DNA of 64,000 nt from NCBI GenBank assembly GCA_947561585.1, contig CANNZV010002457.1:1-64000 (forward strand), in the 5' to 3' direction. The DNA is from Caprella mutica. Lineage: Eukaryota; Arthropoda; Malacostraca; Amphipoda; Caprellidae. Numbering within the stretch: position 1 is the first letter of the stretch; the number at the start of each line of letters is the position of its first letter. Made by a program: the position numbers and the translations under genes. The notes under the pieces were generated by a model. It was not told the origin of the DNA. It searched no databases and saw nothing but the letters and a program-made list of their open reading frames with translations. Positions 43,985-54,365 of the stretch are shown here, in pieces.

Positions 43985-44975
43985 GGGCCACAATTTTTTT
44001 CCGCTTTTTCAAATACTTGTAATTCTTTAACCAATGAACGAAAAAACTGTATCTTGGTCTCTTTTTCACTGCCTCTTATTGTACTATTAACTGGCAGAAA
44101 CATATTTGAACTGATGAACATAGTTTAAGATCAGGTAAGCAAAGAGTGAGGGTGATCATTTTGGTCATTGCGCGAAGGTTATTCTTGAGCTAACTCCGTG
44201 ATTTTACTTACTAAAAGGCATTGAATGAAAGTAAAAAAATTAAGATAGTAGACATTTTAATACGGGGTGCTTATACTTCTTCCTTGTAAATTATTTGGAA
44301 ATTTAGTAGCTTCAGTGACATTTTTATCACATTGAAGTTTTCACTAGGAACGTTCGTTTTTCGCTTGTTCACTGCATTGTTAAGGCCAGCTTCACACTTG
44401 CATTTTTAACAACGCGGAAAAAAGCTCTCCTTAAAATGTGTTCACACTTGCGTTTTTTCATCGCTGAAGTAAAAATTAAATATTTTTTTCCATCAGCGAT
44501 AAAAAAACGCAAGTGTGAACACATTTTAAAAGAGCTTTTTTTCTGCGCTGTTATGAATGTAAGTGTGAAGCGGGCCTTAACCATGCAATAAACAAGCGAA
44601 AAACAAATATTCAGAGTGAAAACTTCAGTAAGATCAAAATGTCACTGAAGTTATTCTATTTCAAATTTGTTTCTAAGGAAGTAATGTAAGCACCCTGTAT
44701 TAAAATGTCTACCATTATAATTTTTTTCCTTTTATTCAATGCCTTTTAGTAAGTAAAATCACAGAGTTAGCTCTAAGAATAACCTTCGCGCAATGACCAA
44801 AAAAATCACCCTCACTCTTTGCTTACCTGTTCTTAAACTATGTCCATCAGTTCAAAATTGTTTTTACCTGTTAATAGTACAATAAGAGGCAGAGAAAAAG
44901 AGACCAAAATACAGTTTTGTCTTTCATTGGCTAACGATTAACAAGTATTTACAAGTCCACCATGGAAGATTCCAC
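43985..44975. repeat. 1-kb palindrome (element N) with a MITE at its centre
   Basis: Arms of about 390 bp are mirror images, e.g. GGTGATCATTTTGGTCATTGCGCG at 44153 against CGCGCAATGACCAAAAAAATCACC at 44789, and GCGAAAAACAAATATTC against its inverse. The MITE at 44383-44577 sits exactly at the dyad. The structure may be one long fold-back transposon rather than an insertion into a palindrome. Confidence 0.8.
44383..44577. mobile_element. Element M: 195-bp hairpin MITE (TTCACACTTGC ends)
   Basis: AGGCCAGCTTCACACTTGC and the inverse GTGTGAAGCGGGCCT form the ends, flanked by TA. Inside, AAAATGTGTTCACACTTGCG and its inverse repeat the motif, so the whole unit folds on itself. Same end-class as elements K (23164) and L (26242). 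Confidence 0.8.
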
Positions 44976-45944
44976 CATTTTGAAAAAAATAAACAAACTA
45001 ACTGTGAAAAAATACAGTATATTTTAAAATGTATTTCTAAGTCTAGGTGATGTATGATTATAAATGAAAAAATGTTGTTTTTAAATATAAAACAATTAAT
45101 TAATCCATTAATTAGGCATTAAATATTCAACTGGTGATCGTGACAGAATATGACGCTGGTATGGCAACACTGCTAAATTTAGCTTCTTCAATTTGAAACA
45201 CTAAAGTTCAGATTTCGATATTTGATACAAAAATATATTTTGTTATGTATATTCATTATTGAAAGTCTTAATATTGAGCAGTAATATGACAAACACGTTA
45301 ATAATGTCTATAACTTTAGAGTCAATTCAAATCAGCGACCTGCTTAACTCGATCTATGTTTGAAATTTAGTTGAAACGCTTTAAATTTAAACTTTATTTG
45401 TTATACTTTAAATAGAGATTAATAAACAGTTTCAGAAAGTTTCTGCTTTGTAATTTTTCTCTTTTTTTTTTATTAAAATAAAAAGAGTACGAGTCAAATA
45501 TATTTTTTAATTCCACCTTTTATCGACGCAGATTTAAATTGAAATATATATTGGTACATTTAAAAACCTTGGCGACAGATAATTTACATAAAATATTATT
45601 TATGCAACAAAAAATATCCTTATAATTTCTGTTTCAAAATATATATGTTTAAAAGAGAATCAAACGGATCTAAATTGTTGATGCCTGGGACAGTGGAACT
45701 TTATTGTTGAATTTAAACGATTTTAATTTTATGAAAAATTTAATTGATTCATATTTAAAAGATCTTTTGATCAGTCTATTATTTTGTATGTTCATCTTAG
45801 CTTATCTCTTAGGCCTTGACTTAAAATAGCATATTATTATAATTTCTTAACTTTTTAATTAATGAAATGATATGTTACCAAAAAAAAAACTTTTTTCTTT
45901 TAAATCGTTTTGTTTAATATAGATGAAATCCACTATTTTGCTGT

Positions 45945-46071
45945 TGAATCTTCCGTGGTGGAATTTTCCGGCGGTGGAATATTCCATGATGGAACTTCTT
46001 TCCAGCGGTGGAACTTTCCTGGTGGAACTTTCTGTGGTGGAATTTTCCACGGGGAATTTACCTAGAACCAA
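45945..46071. repeat. GGTGGAATTTTCC array ending in CCTAGAACC (element D right end)
   Basis: Six to seven copies of GTGGAATTTTCC-type units end in TTTACCTAGAACC, the terminus shared by elements B, F, P and U. TCCACCATGGAAGATTCCACC at 44958-44978 may be the matching left end, giving an element of about 1.1 kb. Confidence 0.5.
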
Positions 46072-46494
46072 ATGGGGCATACATAATTCTAGCTAAATAA
46101 AGTATTTACGAAGTACTTGGCTTTAGAATCTAATACTATAGCTAGCAAAGTCTACAGAGGCTGATGTTAGACCTTTCGATCAGTAATACTACATGACAAC
46201 TGAACAAGACGTCTGCTAGTTACCTGCTGTCTGACTAAGTGTTCCAATATATTCATAAATTAAAGTGTTTTAAAACTAAGTTCTGCGATAACAGCGTCCC
46301 TAAATTGGGTACATAATGCAAATTTACACTGATTTGGTAGAATACAGAAATACTAAATTTGTTTTCGTCGGTGTGGGCTTTTGTCTGTGTGGGCTTTTTG
46401 TCGGTGTGGGCTTTTGTCGGTGTGGGCTTTTGTCGTATGGGCTTTTGTCGCTAGGGCTATTGTCGTTGCCCCAAATTTTTTACTACATATGTGA

Positions 46495-47237
46495 CAGAAC
46501 AGCAAAATGAAAGGTCGTGTGAACGCTCTTTATCGGTTGAAATATGTAGATTTTCATTCTCAAGCTGATTTTCTTTCCTATCGCCAACACAACAGCGATA
46601 TTGATTGCAAGATGAGGTCATATAGTACTTATTGTTATATTTATTTCATTTTGAATTTGGTATTTTAACTTCTTGTAAGAGTGGTGGTATTTGATCGAAG
46701 GCTTTATTTTCCTTTTTCTTTTGACCAGGAGGTTTTCGATGGGGATGTGAGGATTATGGGTTTTAAGACTGGGAGGTTTTTGCCTTTTTACATTGGGAGA
46801 TTTTCACCACGGGGAATTTGGTCCTAGAGTCTAAAACGGCAACTTATAAGCAAAGAGCGAAAACATTGAGCGGGTTGTCTCTGCCAGTCGACCCCTTCCA
46901 CACCTCATCCAACCATTGTTGTTAGAGCACATATGCAGTTTCATGTTAAAAAGGAACTAATGTTAACTTTTTCATCACTTGAACGTTGAAATAAACTAAA
47001 TTATTAAGAATATTTGCAATTCTATTAGGATAAAATTTAATTGACTTGAGCTACCTCTGAATATTGTCCAAATGTCTCAGGATATTGTCTGAGTTATCTT
47101 TTCATCGGTACGAATTATTTAACAAATGACAATCTAAAACTAAAATCTTTGAATTTTTATTGTCACCCAAATGAGCAATGTGACAGGGGTGAAATTGACC
47201 GAGGTGGAATATACCGGGGTGGAATATACCTAGAACC
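46495..47237. mobile_element. Element U1: right half of a CCTAGAACC-type element
   Basis: Aligned along its length with 61975-62552: GTGTGAACGCTCTTTATCGGTTG, GAGCGAAAACATTGA, CAACCATTGTTGTTAGAGCA, CAGTTTCATGTTAAAAAGGA, and the end GGGGTGGAATATACCTAGAACC. A second, internal subterminal array (GGGAGGTTTTTGCC, GGGAGATTTTCACC) precedes CCTAGAGTC at 46825. The left end is not identified. Confidence 0.6.
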
Positions 47238-48455
47238 GAAATATACGAAAAAAATCTCAATAGGTATAATTTATTTCATATGGATGTAAAAACATTAAAT
47301 TATATTATCTTCTTTAACAAATATTGGACAATTAAACATTAATTATCATTTGAGAAATGATGATTGATATAAAATTGATATCTATAATAATATCAGTTCG
47401 CCATTAATTTGAATCTCCTATTCGAAACCCTCAAAGTGCAGCTTTCAAATGAACAAAGTTCATTTTAAAGGTTTCAAACACTGAAACCTTTAAACAGATT
47501 CAACCTCATTTTGAACATAGCTTTCAGGAAAAATTTCACCAACTGTAAAACCATATTGACTTACATTAATAAGTTCAAACTGAAGAAACCACTTTATTTT
47601 GAACAAATAGCGATCAGGTCAAAAGGGAACAGAACGAACACATGAAAACATTAATCTTATTCATGAACAATTTATTGAGAATTCAAAAATATCAATCAGA
47701 AGGAATAAAATAGACTTACTAAAGACACATTTCACCGAATTGTTAAACACGATGTGACGTATCATCCTTTCAAGAAAAATGCAAGGCTCGAACTCTTTGA
47801 ACTGATTTACCGCACCGTCTAAATTTTACAAAATGTTTCTGCAAAGAAATGCTTGTTTTGGACAAGACACCGTGACCGGTGATGAAAAAGTATTTCCATG
47901 AATGAAAGAGTCTATAAGCAAAACGTCGATTGAATGAAAAGTAGCATTTTTGTAAATTTTACTACTACCCTATGGAAATAAATTATTCCTATTCTGAAGT
48001 CTTTTTCAATTCAATGCAGGATGTTCAATTTCAGTCGCAAGTTTAACAGATTTTCAAGAAAGATGCAAAAAATCTATACGAACAAAAATAAACTAATTTG
48101 AAAGTTATGGTTATGGTCAAATTTCAAGTTCGAATTATCTCTTTATGTTGTCCCACACTTAGTTGGTTCATATATTATCAATTTAATGTCCTATAGCTTC
48201 ACCGAAGCTATGTCAGGATCATTTGGAAAATTAAACTCATTGCACTTGAATCTTCGCCTAACATCAATATTTCGTACGTTTTAGAAGTCGCATCAAATCC
48301 TATAAGTGCATAAATATTCATTTACAACCTTTTCGGTAGAGATTTAAGTTCTTCAGACGGATGGATCAGTTAGATTAAGAGTTCTATTCCAGACCAAGAA
48401 CAATAGTTCACAGGCCATCTACGGCGGATACTTTATGAAGTGATTTCGAAGGCCT
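47238..48455. other. AT-rich stretch, nothing recognised
   Basis: No gene, array or terminal repeat is visible. Confidence 0.4.
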
Positions 48456-48613
48456 TATCCTTAATTAGTGGCACCAGCAAAAAGCTCTTCTTTCTCTGGT
48501 GTATCCGTTGCAATCTTGCTGCGTCTTTTTCTTTTATTAGTGAAATTTGTTTTCTATGCAGTGCTTTGTGATGACCTCAGATTGCTAAAGCCCTTGAACA
48601 TGGTTGAAAGTAC
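48456..48613 (-). other. Coding-like fragment interrupted by element F (continues 49653-49720)
   Basis: With element F and one 9-bp target copy removed, the minus strand gives a mostly open stretch (AVLLVETELPTEAVLSTMFK, one stop, then a Lys/Arg-rich part). The pattern is faintly reminiscent of the C-terminal dimerisation region of hAT transposases, but I cannot confirm this. Confidence 0.2.
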
Positions 48614-49652
48614 GGTGACCAGAGAATTCGCCGTGGGAAATTTCGCCGTCAGAATTTTCGCCGACAGAATTTTCGCTGTTGGAAAATATTTAAATAATTT
48701 CTAATAATAATGTAACTGAATATATTTATTTCTATGTATGTTAATAACTATATGGAAATAGCATTAAAAATAATAAATGACTAAACATATTATATTCCTA
48801 TTTATTCCTCATATTACGTTAGAATCGCAGTTACGAATATTTTTATGAATTTTATGAAAAGAATGTAATTTTTGTTTAGAGATATTGCATACACTCACAA
48901 GAGAGATATTTTAAATGTAGCATTCTTATCAGTGTAAATACTTCTTTGAAATATTTGTGCAATGCACAGTAATTCAGATTTCAAGAGGTAAACCGTAGAA
49001 TGTAATACTGAATAAAAAAAAAATCAATAATTAGGTAGATATGAAACCATTAATAACTCGGAATAGTACAATAATGAGAAAAGCTTTATCTTAAATTCAC
49101 AATATTAAACACAAAGGAATACTTAACACTTTTAAGAGGAAGTGACGCAAACCGATTAAGGTTAGCTAAAACACTGCTGGCTATCACTAGTGATCTTATT
49201 CATCTTTACTGAATATTTTTTTAACAAAGAAATTAGCTTCGACTATTTAGTCAAGCAATCAAAACACTCAAAATGTTATACAGCGACCTCTCGTGACACA
49301 AAATTATGCGATTACTGATTAGAATATAAATTGCATAGGCTATATGAATAGTTAACATAAATTTTTGGCATCATAGTTTCATCAGATATACAATATTTCA
49401 TAATCACCTATAATTAATATTTACAATTTTAAATTCTTATATTAGTTATTTAACAAATTGGTTTACTTTATAATTATCAATATTTTTTATAAATACTTAT
49501 AGGCATTTGAATAGTTATGTCATCTTTAATTTCTTCTTCACGGCGAATATTCCTCACGTCGAATTTTCCTAACGACAAATTTTCCTACTGCGAAACTTCC
49601 CACGGCGAAAATTCCGACGGTGAATTTTCCCACGGCAAAAATTCCTAGAACC
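48614..49652. mobile_element. Element F: MULE-like, 9-bp target duplication, GCCGTGGGAAATTTC-type end repeats
   Basis: Begins GGTGACCAGAGAATTCGCCG and ends GGCAAAAATTCCTAGAACC, flanked on both sides by TGAAAGTAC (48605-48613, 49653-49661). The left end has four and the right end seven copies of a unit close to CACGGCGAAAATTCC, inverted relative to each other. The 800-bp AT-rich interior shows no coding relic. Terminal bases and duplication length match elements B1 and B2, but the repeat unit differs. Confidence 0.8.
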
Positions 49653-49720
49653 TGAAAGTACCGCTTCAGTTGGAAGCTCTGTTTCTACAAGAAGCACTGC
49701 AGCTACAGTTCACATTATTG

Positions 49721-51496
49721 TATCAAAAATAGATATTTATTGATTAATATAGAGTAACTAGACAGTTTGGTTGACAATAAGGCACTGTCCCATTGTTAAC
49801 CAAATTTTCTGTCCCAATGATCACCATGACGCCATTTTGAAAACATATGGGTATAGCGGCTCAACTACAAAAGTATAAAGGTAATCCTTTCATATGATCA
49901 TATTTTACAAATTACTTAATATTATGTAAAAATGCCGTAAGCATTATATGTTAAATTAACAGATTTATAACAATTGAAATAAAGTACGAAAAATTTAGTT
50001 TTCCTACCTCTAAAACACGTTTTCGCTTTTACACAGGGCTGACTGCACCCCAACCGCGGAATGCAATGCGAGTGAATGCACTGAAGTATGCCTAATTTAC
50101 CACTAAGATTTTGTTACAAATTAACCTCAAATAAAAAAGTTATTCAGCATGTCTCATTGTTCCCAGTGTCCCATTGATGATCATCCTCCCCTAAACTTGA
50201 ATGAAAGTTATTATTATTTATTGGTATCAATGTTACCTGTAGTTATCGTTAATACCATTTAGAATAACTTAAATTATAACGATGATGTAGTTTGTTTTTT
50301 AGATTATCGAAAATGTAGATTTATTGTTAGTTAAGTTAACCTTATTTTTTCAATTATGGTGATGTGTGTATTCTACAAGACTGTCAGAATATATGTAAAG
50401 CAGTTAAATTGAATGATGTTCTCTAACTCTTTTAAGTAAATTCAAATTCATTTTATTTTCAATTTCGTAGACATTTAACATTGGTTAAATATATCTTGTT
50501 ATAGTACAATATACCAAAGTTACATTACAAAGATTTATATTTATGTAAATTGCCTCTCACTTTTTAAACTTTTAATTTACAATTTACCAATTTAAACTTA
50601 GAAATATCCACTGGTAAAATTCTGCCGGACAAAATTAGTAGAACCATTTTTAACCAATTTTGTAGGGCTTCAGGGTAAGTGCCTCATACGAAATAATATA
50701 ATAAATGTTTAATAATCATAAAATTATTTTTCTTCTTTTAAGTGATGTTTTTATAATGGCATTTTAAGTGTTTTTAATTTGTAATTTAAAAATGGCGAAA
50801 AATTGAAAACACTGTATGTATATATATTTCGTATACTGTATGCATTTAGAGTCTTTTTTTAATATAATAGACTGGTAGTGAATAGCTTAATAATAGTATT
50901 CAATCATTGGCTGCCGCAAAAATCATCAAAACAATATTATCCATCAGAAACGTCATTTTTAAATTGCTAATTAGAAGCATTTGAAATGGAATTAATTGGA
51001 ATTAAAAATGCTAAGAAAGAATTCCAATATGATATTTGTTAATGGGTAAAGTCGAATTTATATGACAAAAATATCATTTGAGACATGTATTGGTGAATTT
51101 TAAAGGTATCGAAAATCAATTCCCGTACTTAGTATCCTGAATTTTTCTTTATAAGTAAAATGGTACCCAATCGACTTTTAAATATCTTGAAATAATGCTA
51201 AGCGATAGTTTCAATTCATATCTGATAATTAGTTTTTCATTATCATTTTCTATAATGAGAGCACAGAAAACTTTTAGGGGTGACTGCACAAATCATGTGC
51301 AAGTCATGGCTTAAGTGACAGTACTTCAATCCCTCCGAGTCCACCAATCACTCTGGTGTTCGCCCCCACCCCAAGTTGTCCCGACCTCACGTTTTCTCCC
51401 TACCTCCATTAATCCATCCAAGGCGGAAGAACCTTAAACCAAGAGAGGAGGCGCGACAGAAAGGAGGAACAGGCTGCGTTGAGTGGGGTTATCTTA
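49721..51496. other. Mostly AT-rich; one fragment related to the fold-back element
   Basis: 50862-51000 matches the spacer and inner end of the fold-back at 8210-8350 (CAATATTCAATCATTTGCTGC-type, then CATCAGAAACGTCATTTTTAAATTG). 51280-51480 is a GC-richer patch without a recognised motif. The rest is plain. Confidence 0.5.
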
Positions 51497-52464
51497 AGGG
51501 CCGTACACACGTAGGGTTTTTTAAGTTTTTCCACCAGACATTTTGCTAAGCTCCTCCTACTTTTACCACAAGAATATAAGAAAAAACTATATAAATCGTA
51601 TAATTTTTATTTGGTATCCATTATACCTGCAGGTATCATGGATACCAAATAAAAATTGTACGATTTATGACCCAGTTGCGAAATACGACTTCTTTGAAAT
51701 ACAAAAATTCGATCCGACTCCTCGATCTTAAAATATGGTATTTTGGTACTTGGAAAGAGATGGCTGTCACGAAACACGACTCCCTTGAAATACAAAAAAT
51801 CGATTCGACTCCTCTCATGGTAATTAAATCGTATCTCTTCAGTATTCCTACGGGGAGAAATTCAGGGGAGTCGCTTTTCATGACAGCTATACTATAGAGG
51901 CGATCTTAAAACAATCCGACTCCTCTTAATTTATATTCAAGTATTAGTAATGAAATCATTCGAATTCAATAATAGTTAGAATAAATATAAAAGCAAATTT
52001 TTGTATCATAGTTACGACAAACTATGCCAACTTATTTATGTGATTGCTTCAAACATTTGGCGAAGAATATTTAATTGTTTTATAAAGTTTAATGAAGGAT
52101 ATTTCATTGTATTATAAGGTTTAATAAATTGTACTTTAATTGAATGGTATAAACATAGAAAGGCTTTTTGCTTATCAACTGAAGGTAGGTTGTGTTGGTC
52201 TTACGTTTCATATAACATGAGGAGTCGTGTTTCGTGACAGCCATCTCTTTCCAATAACCAAAATATCACACTTTAAGATTGAGGAGTCGTATACAATCGT
52301 ATTTCATGACAGCCGTCATTAAAAACACACAAAAACCCTTATTATCCATTGGAGGGAGTCGTATTTCGCAACTGGGCCCAATTTATATCGTTTTTTCTTA
52401 TATTACTTAGCTTAGCAAAAAGTGTGGTGGAAAAACTTAAAAAACCCTGCGTGTGTACGGCCCT
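51497..52464. mobile_element. PIF/Harbinger-like MITE, 968 bp, TTA target duplication
   Basis: Ends AGGGCCGTACACACGTAGGG and its inverse CCCTGCGTGTGTACGGCCCT are nearly exact over about 55 bp, flanked by TTA on both sides. A 3-bp TTA/TAA duplication is the mark of PIF/Harbinger elements. Much of the interior is also inverted (GGAAAGAGATGGCTGTCACG against its inverse near 52235). A 70-bp nested inverted repeat centred on CCTGCAGG lies at 51597-51666. No coding sequence. Confidence 0.85.
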
Positions 52465-53144
52465 TTATTTTATGGTCGTATTGAAATATATTCAGTAAGG
52501 TCGTATTTAATGTATTTAATTTCTTTAATAATATACAAAACGTAATAAAAGAATCGTAAATTTTAATAACAACATTTATCCAATTAATATACACTCCTGA
52601 TCAAAAATTTAAGATCAATTTATAAATGACAAAAAATATTACGTTTTTCAGTATAAATCCTAAATTTTTCGATATTATGGTTAGTAATACAGCAAAACCT
52701 CGTAGTAGACCAGCCTCCTAGTAGACAAATCTCCTATTAGACCAAGATACTTTTGAAACTGTACTGGAAAAAACCTCGTACTAGACAAAACACAATTTTT
52801 GTTTCCTGAAAGTTAGTCTAATGTAAATATTACAAGGATTGATAATTACAATACTGTTTTGAAGATAATTCTCTAATTTGAATAATGTATTATATTTATT
52901 TATGCTGTTTTTAGGATAAAACATAAGGCAGAATTGGTTTCAGATTTGATAGTAAAGTCTGTGCTAAAAGTTATAGAAAACTAGGAACAGTGAAGACTAT
53001 TATAATTTCATAAAATATTAATTAAATTGAAAAAAAAAATGTTATATTCATTTTAATTGAAGCAAAATAATTCATACTGTTTCTAAATTTGTTTTCCTTC
53101 AAAATAGGTATGTTAGTCTCCATTAATTTGGCATTAAAGTTATC

Positions 53145-53499
53145 TGTAGCATTCATCATTTTATATTAACCATTCATTTCAAAGAACAATTTTCTAATAA
53201 CTCAATTTGAATACTAGACCGATTTCATACTAATATTTCGTCATAATCGGTTCCAATAATATGTTCCAATAATACGTAAAACTACCCAATAATTATGCTA
53301 GCTAACTCTACACTCATTCAGTTGTCTATTAGATTTAATACATTGTGCAGTGATTGACCCTTAGTGATGAACATTTTGTCTTATAAGGGTATCACTTCTG
53401 TACTGAAGTCAAATAAAAACTACCAAAAATCTACTCGTCATTCAACTCTATACAAATTGATTGAAGGAATTAAATTAGGCTAAATAATAGGAACCTTCA
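53145..53499 (+). repeat. 5' LTR
   Basis: Starts TG and ends CA. Contains a TATA-like CTTATAAGGG at about 53390 and a polyadenylation-type AATAAA at 53411. Differs from the 3' LTR only by one extra T in the T-run near 53375. Confidence 0.95.
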
Positions 53500-53564
53500 A
53501 CTGGTGACCCCGTCATTAACACCTACAACTCTTCTGAATTCGATAAAAATTCTAAAATTAAACC

Positions 53565-54365
53565 ATGGCTCCAAACGACCTAACTGACCCTCCATCGACT
53601 AAACAAACTGAACCCATTCAGCATCTATCTATTAAAATCCCCGCATTTATGGAAACTGCTGCGACTGGATGGTTCAGTATTATTGAAGCACAATTTCATC
53701 TCAGCAGAATAACAGTTGAAGAAACTAAATACTACCATGTGTTAGCTGCATTACCACCAACCATTGTTGCTAATCTATCTCCAACTATTCTAGAAAGCAA
53801 AAGTTACTCAGGACTTGAAGCTGCCGCAATTGCCTCATTTGAATCTACTAAACCGGAACTTTTTGATAAACTTATCTCAAAAACTACCATGTCTGGTAGG
53901 CCATCTGTTTATCTTCAAGAGTTAAGTGCTACTGCAAATAAAATAGGCGTCGGTGAAGATTTAATTCATCACAAATTCATTCAAGCTACCCCATCTACAA
54001 TTTCACCCGTTCCAGCTGCTCAAAAATCACTTACCCTACAACAGCTTGGAACTTTAGCTGATGAGTTGATGCCTTACTTTAGTAACACAAACGTTCTTAA
54101 TGCAAGATCCAACAACGAAAGGAAACAACAAAACTACTCCAGTAATCAAACTCGGTATGACAGACCTCACCAAAATTATTCAACTTATCCATCCCATTGC
54201 CCAGCCGGAGTAAGACCATATTCCGAAACTCATCGTCCAAAAGTGTGCCGTGCACACCTGTACTTTGCAGAAAAAGCACGGACATGTAAGCCGTGGTGTC
54301 TATGGCCAGATAAGAAGAACTGCAAAATGCAACCATCTTCGCGACAATCACACTCGGAAAACTAA
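53565..54365 (+). CDS. gag: gag of the Ty3/gypsy element
   Basis: 266 residues, open from ATG 53565. Builds the particle shell that packages the element RNA. The N-terminal half (IKIPAFMETAATGWFSIIEAQF) is the capsid-like region common to arthropod-type gypsy gags. The C-terminal part has a variant zinc-binding motif C-x2-H-x9-C-x3-C (CRAHLYFAEKARTCKPWC) rather than the classic CCHC. The protease-pol reading overlaps its 3' end in the -1 frame, so natural -1 frameshifting probably links gag and pol. Confidence 0.85.
   Translation: MAPNDLTDPPSTKQTEPIQHLSIKIPAFMETAATGWFSIIEAQFHLSRITVEETKYYHVLAALPPTIVANLSPTILESKSYSGLEAAAIASFESTKPELFDKLISKTTMSGRPSVYLQELSATANKIGVGEDLIHHKFIQATPSTISPVPAAQKSLTLQQLGTLADELMPYFSNTNVLNARSNNERKQQNYSSNQTRYDRPHQNYSTYPSHCPAGVRPYSETHRPKVCRAHLYFAEKARTCKPWCLWPDKKNCKMQPSSRQSHSEN

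Larger units (their letters stand above)
43423..46472. mobile_element. Element E: ends built from CCGACAAAAGCCCACA-type repeats
   Basis: 43423-43562 has about eight copies of an ACACCGACAAAAGC unit; 46363-46472 has six inverted copies (GGTGTGGGCTTTTGTC). The ends resemble GGGAGACAAAAGCCC and its inverse. The 3-kb span also contains a long palindrome (43985-44975) and a GGTGGAA-type terminus (45950-46071), so it is probably a nest of several elements. No target duplication found. Confidence 0.55.
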
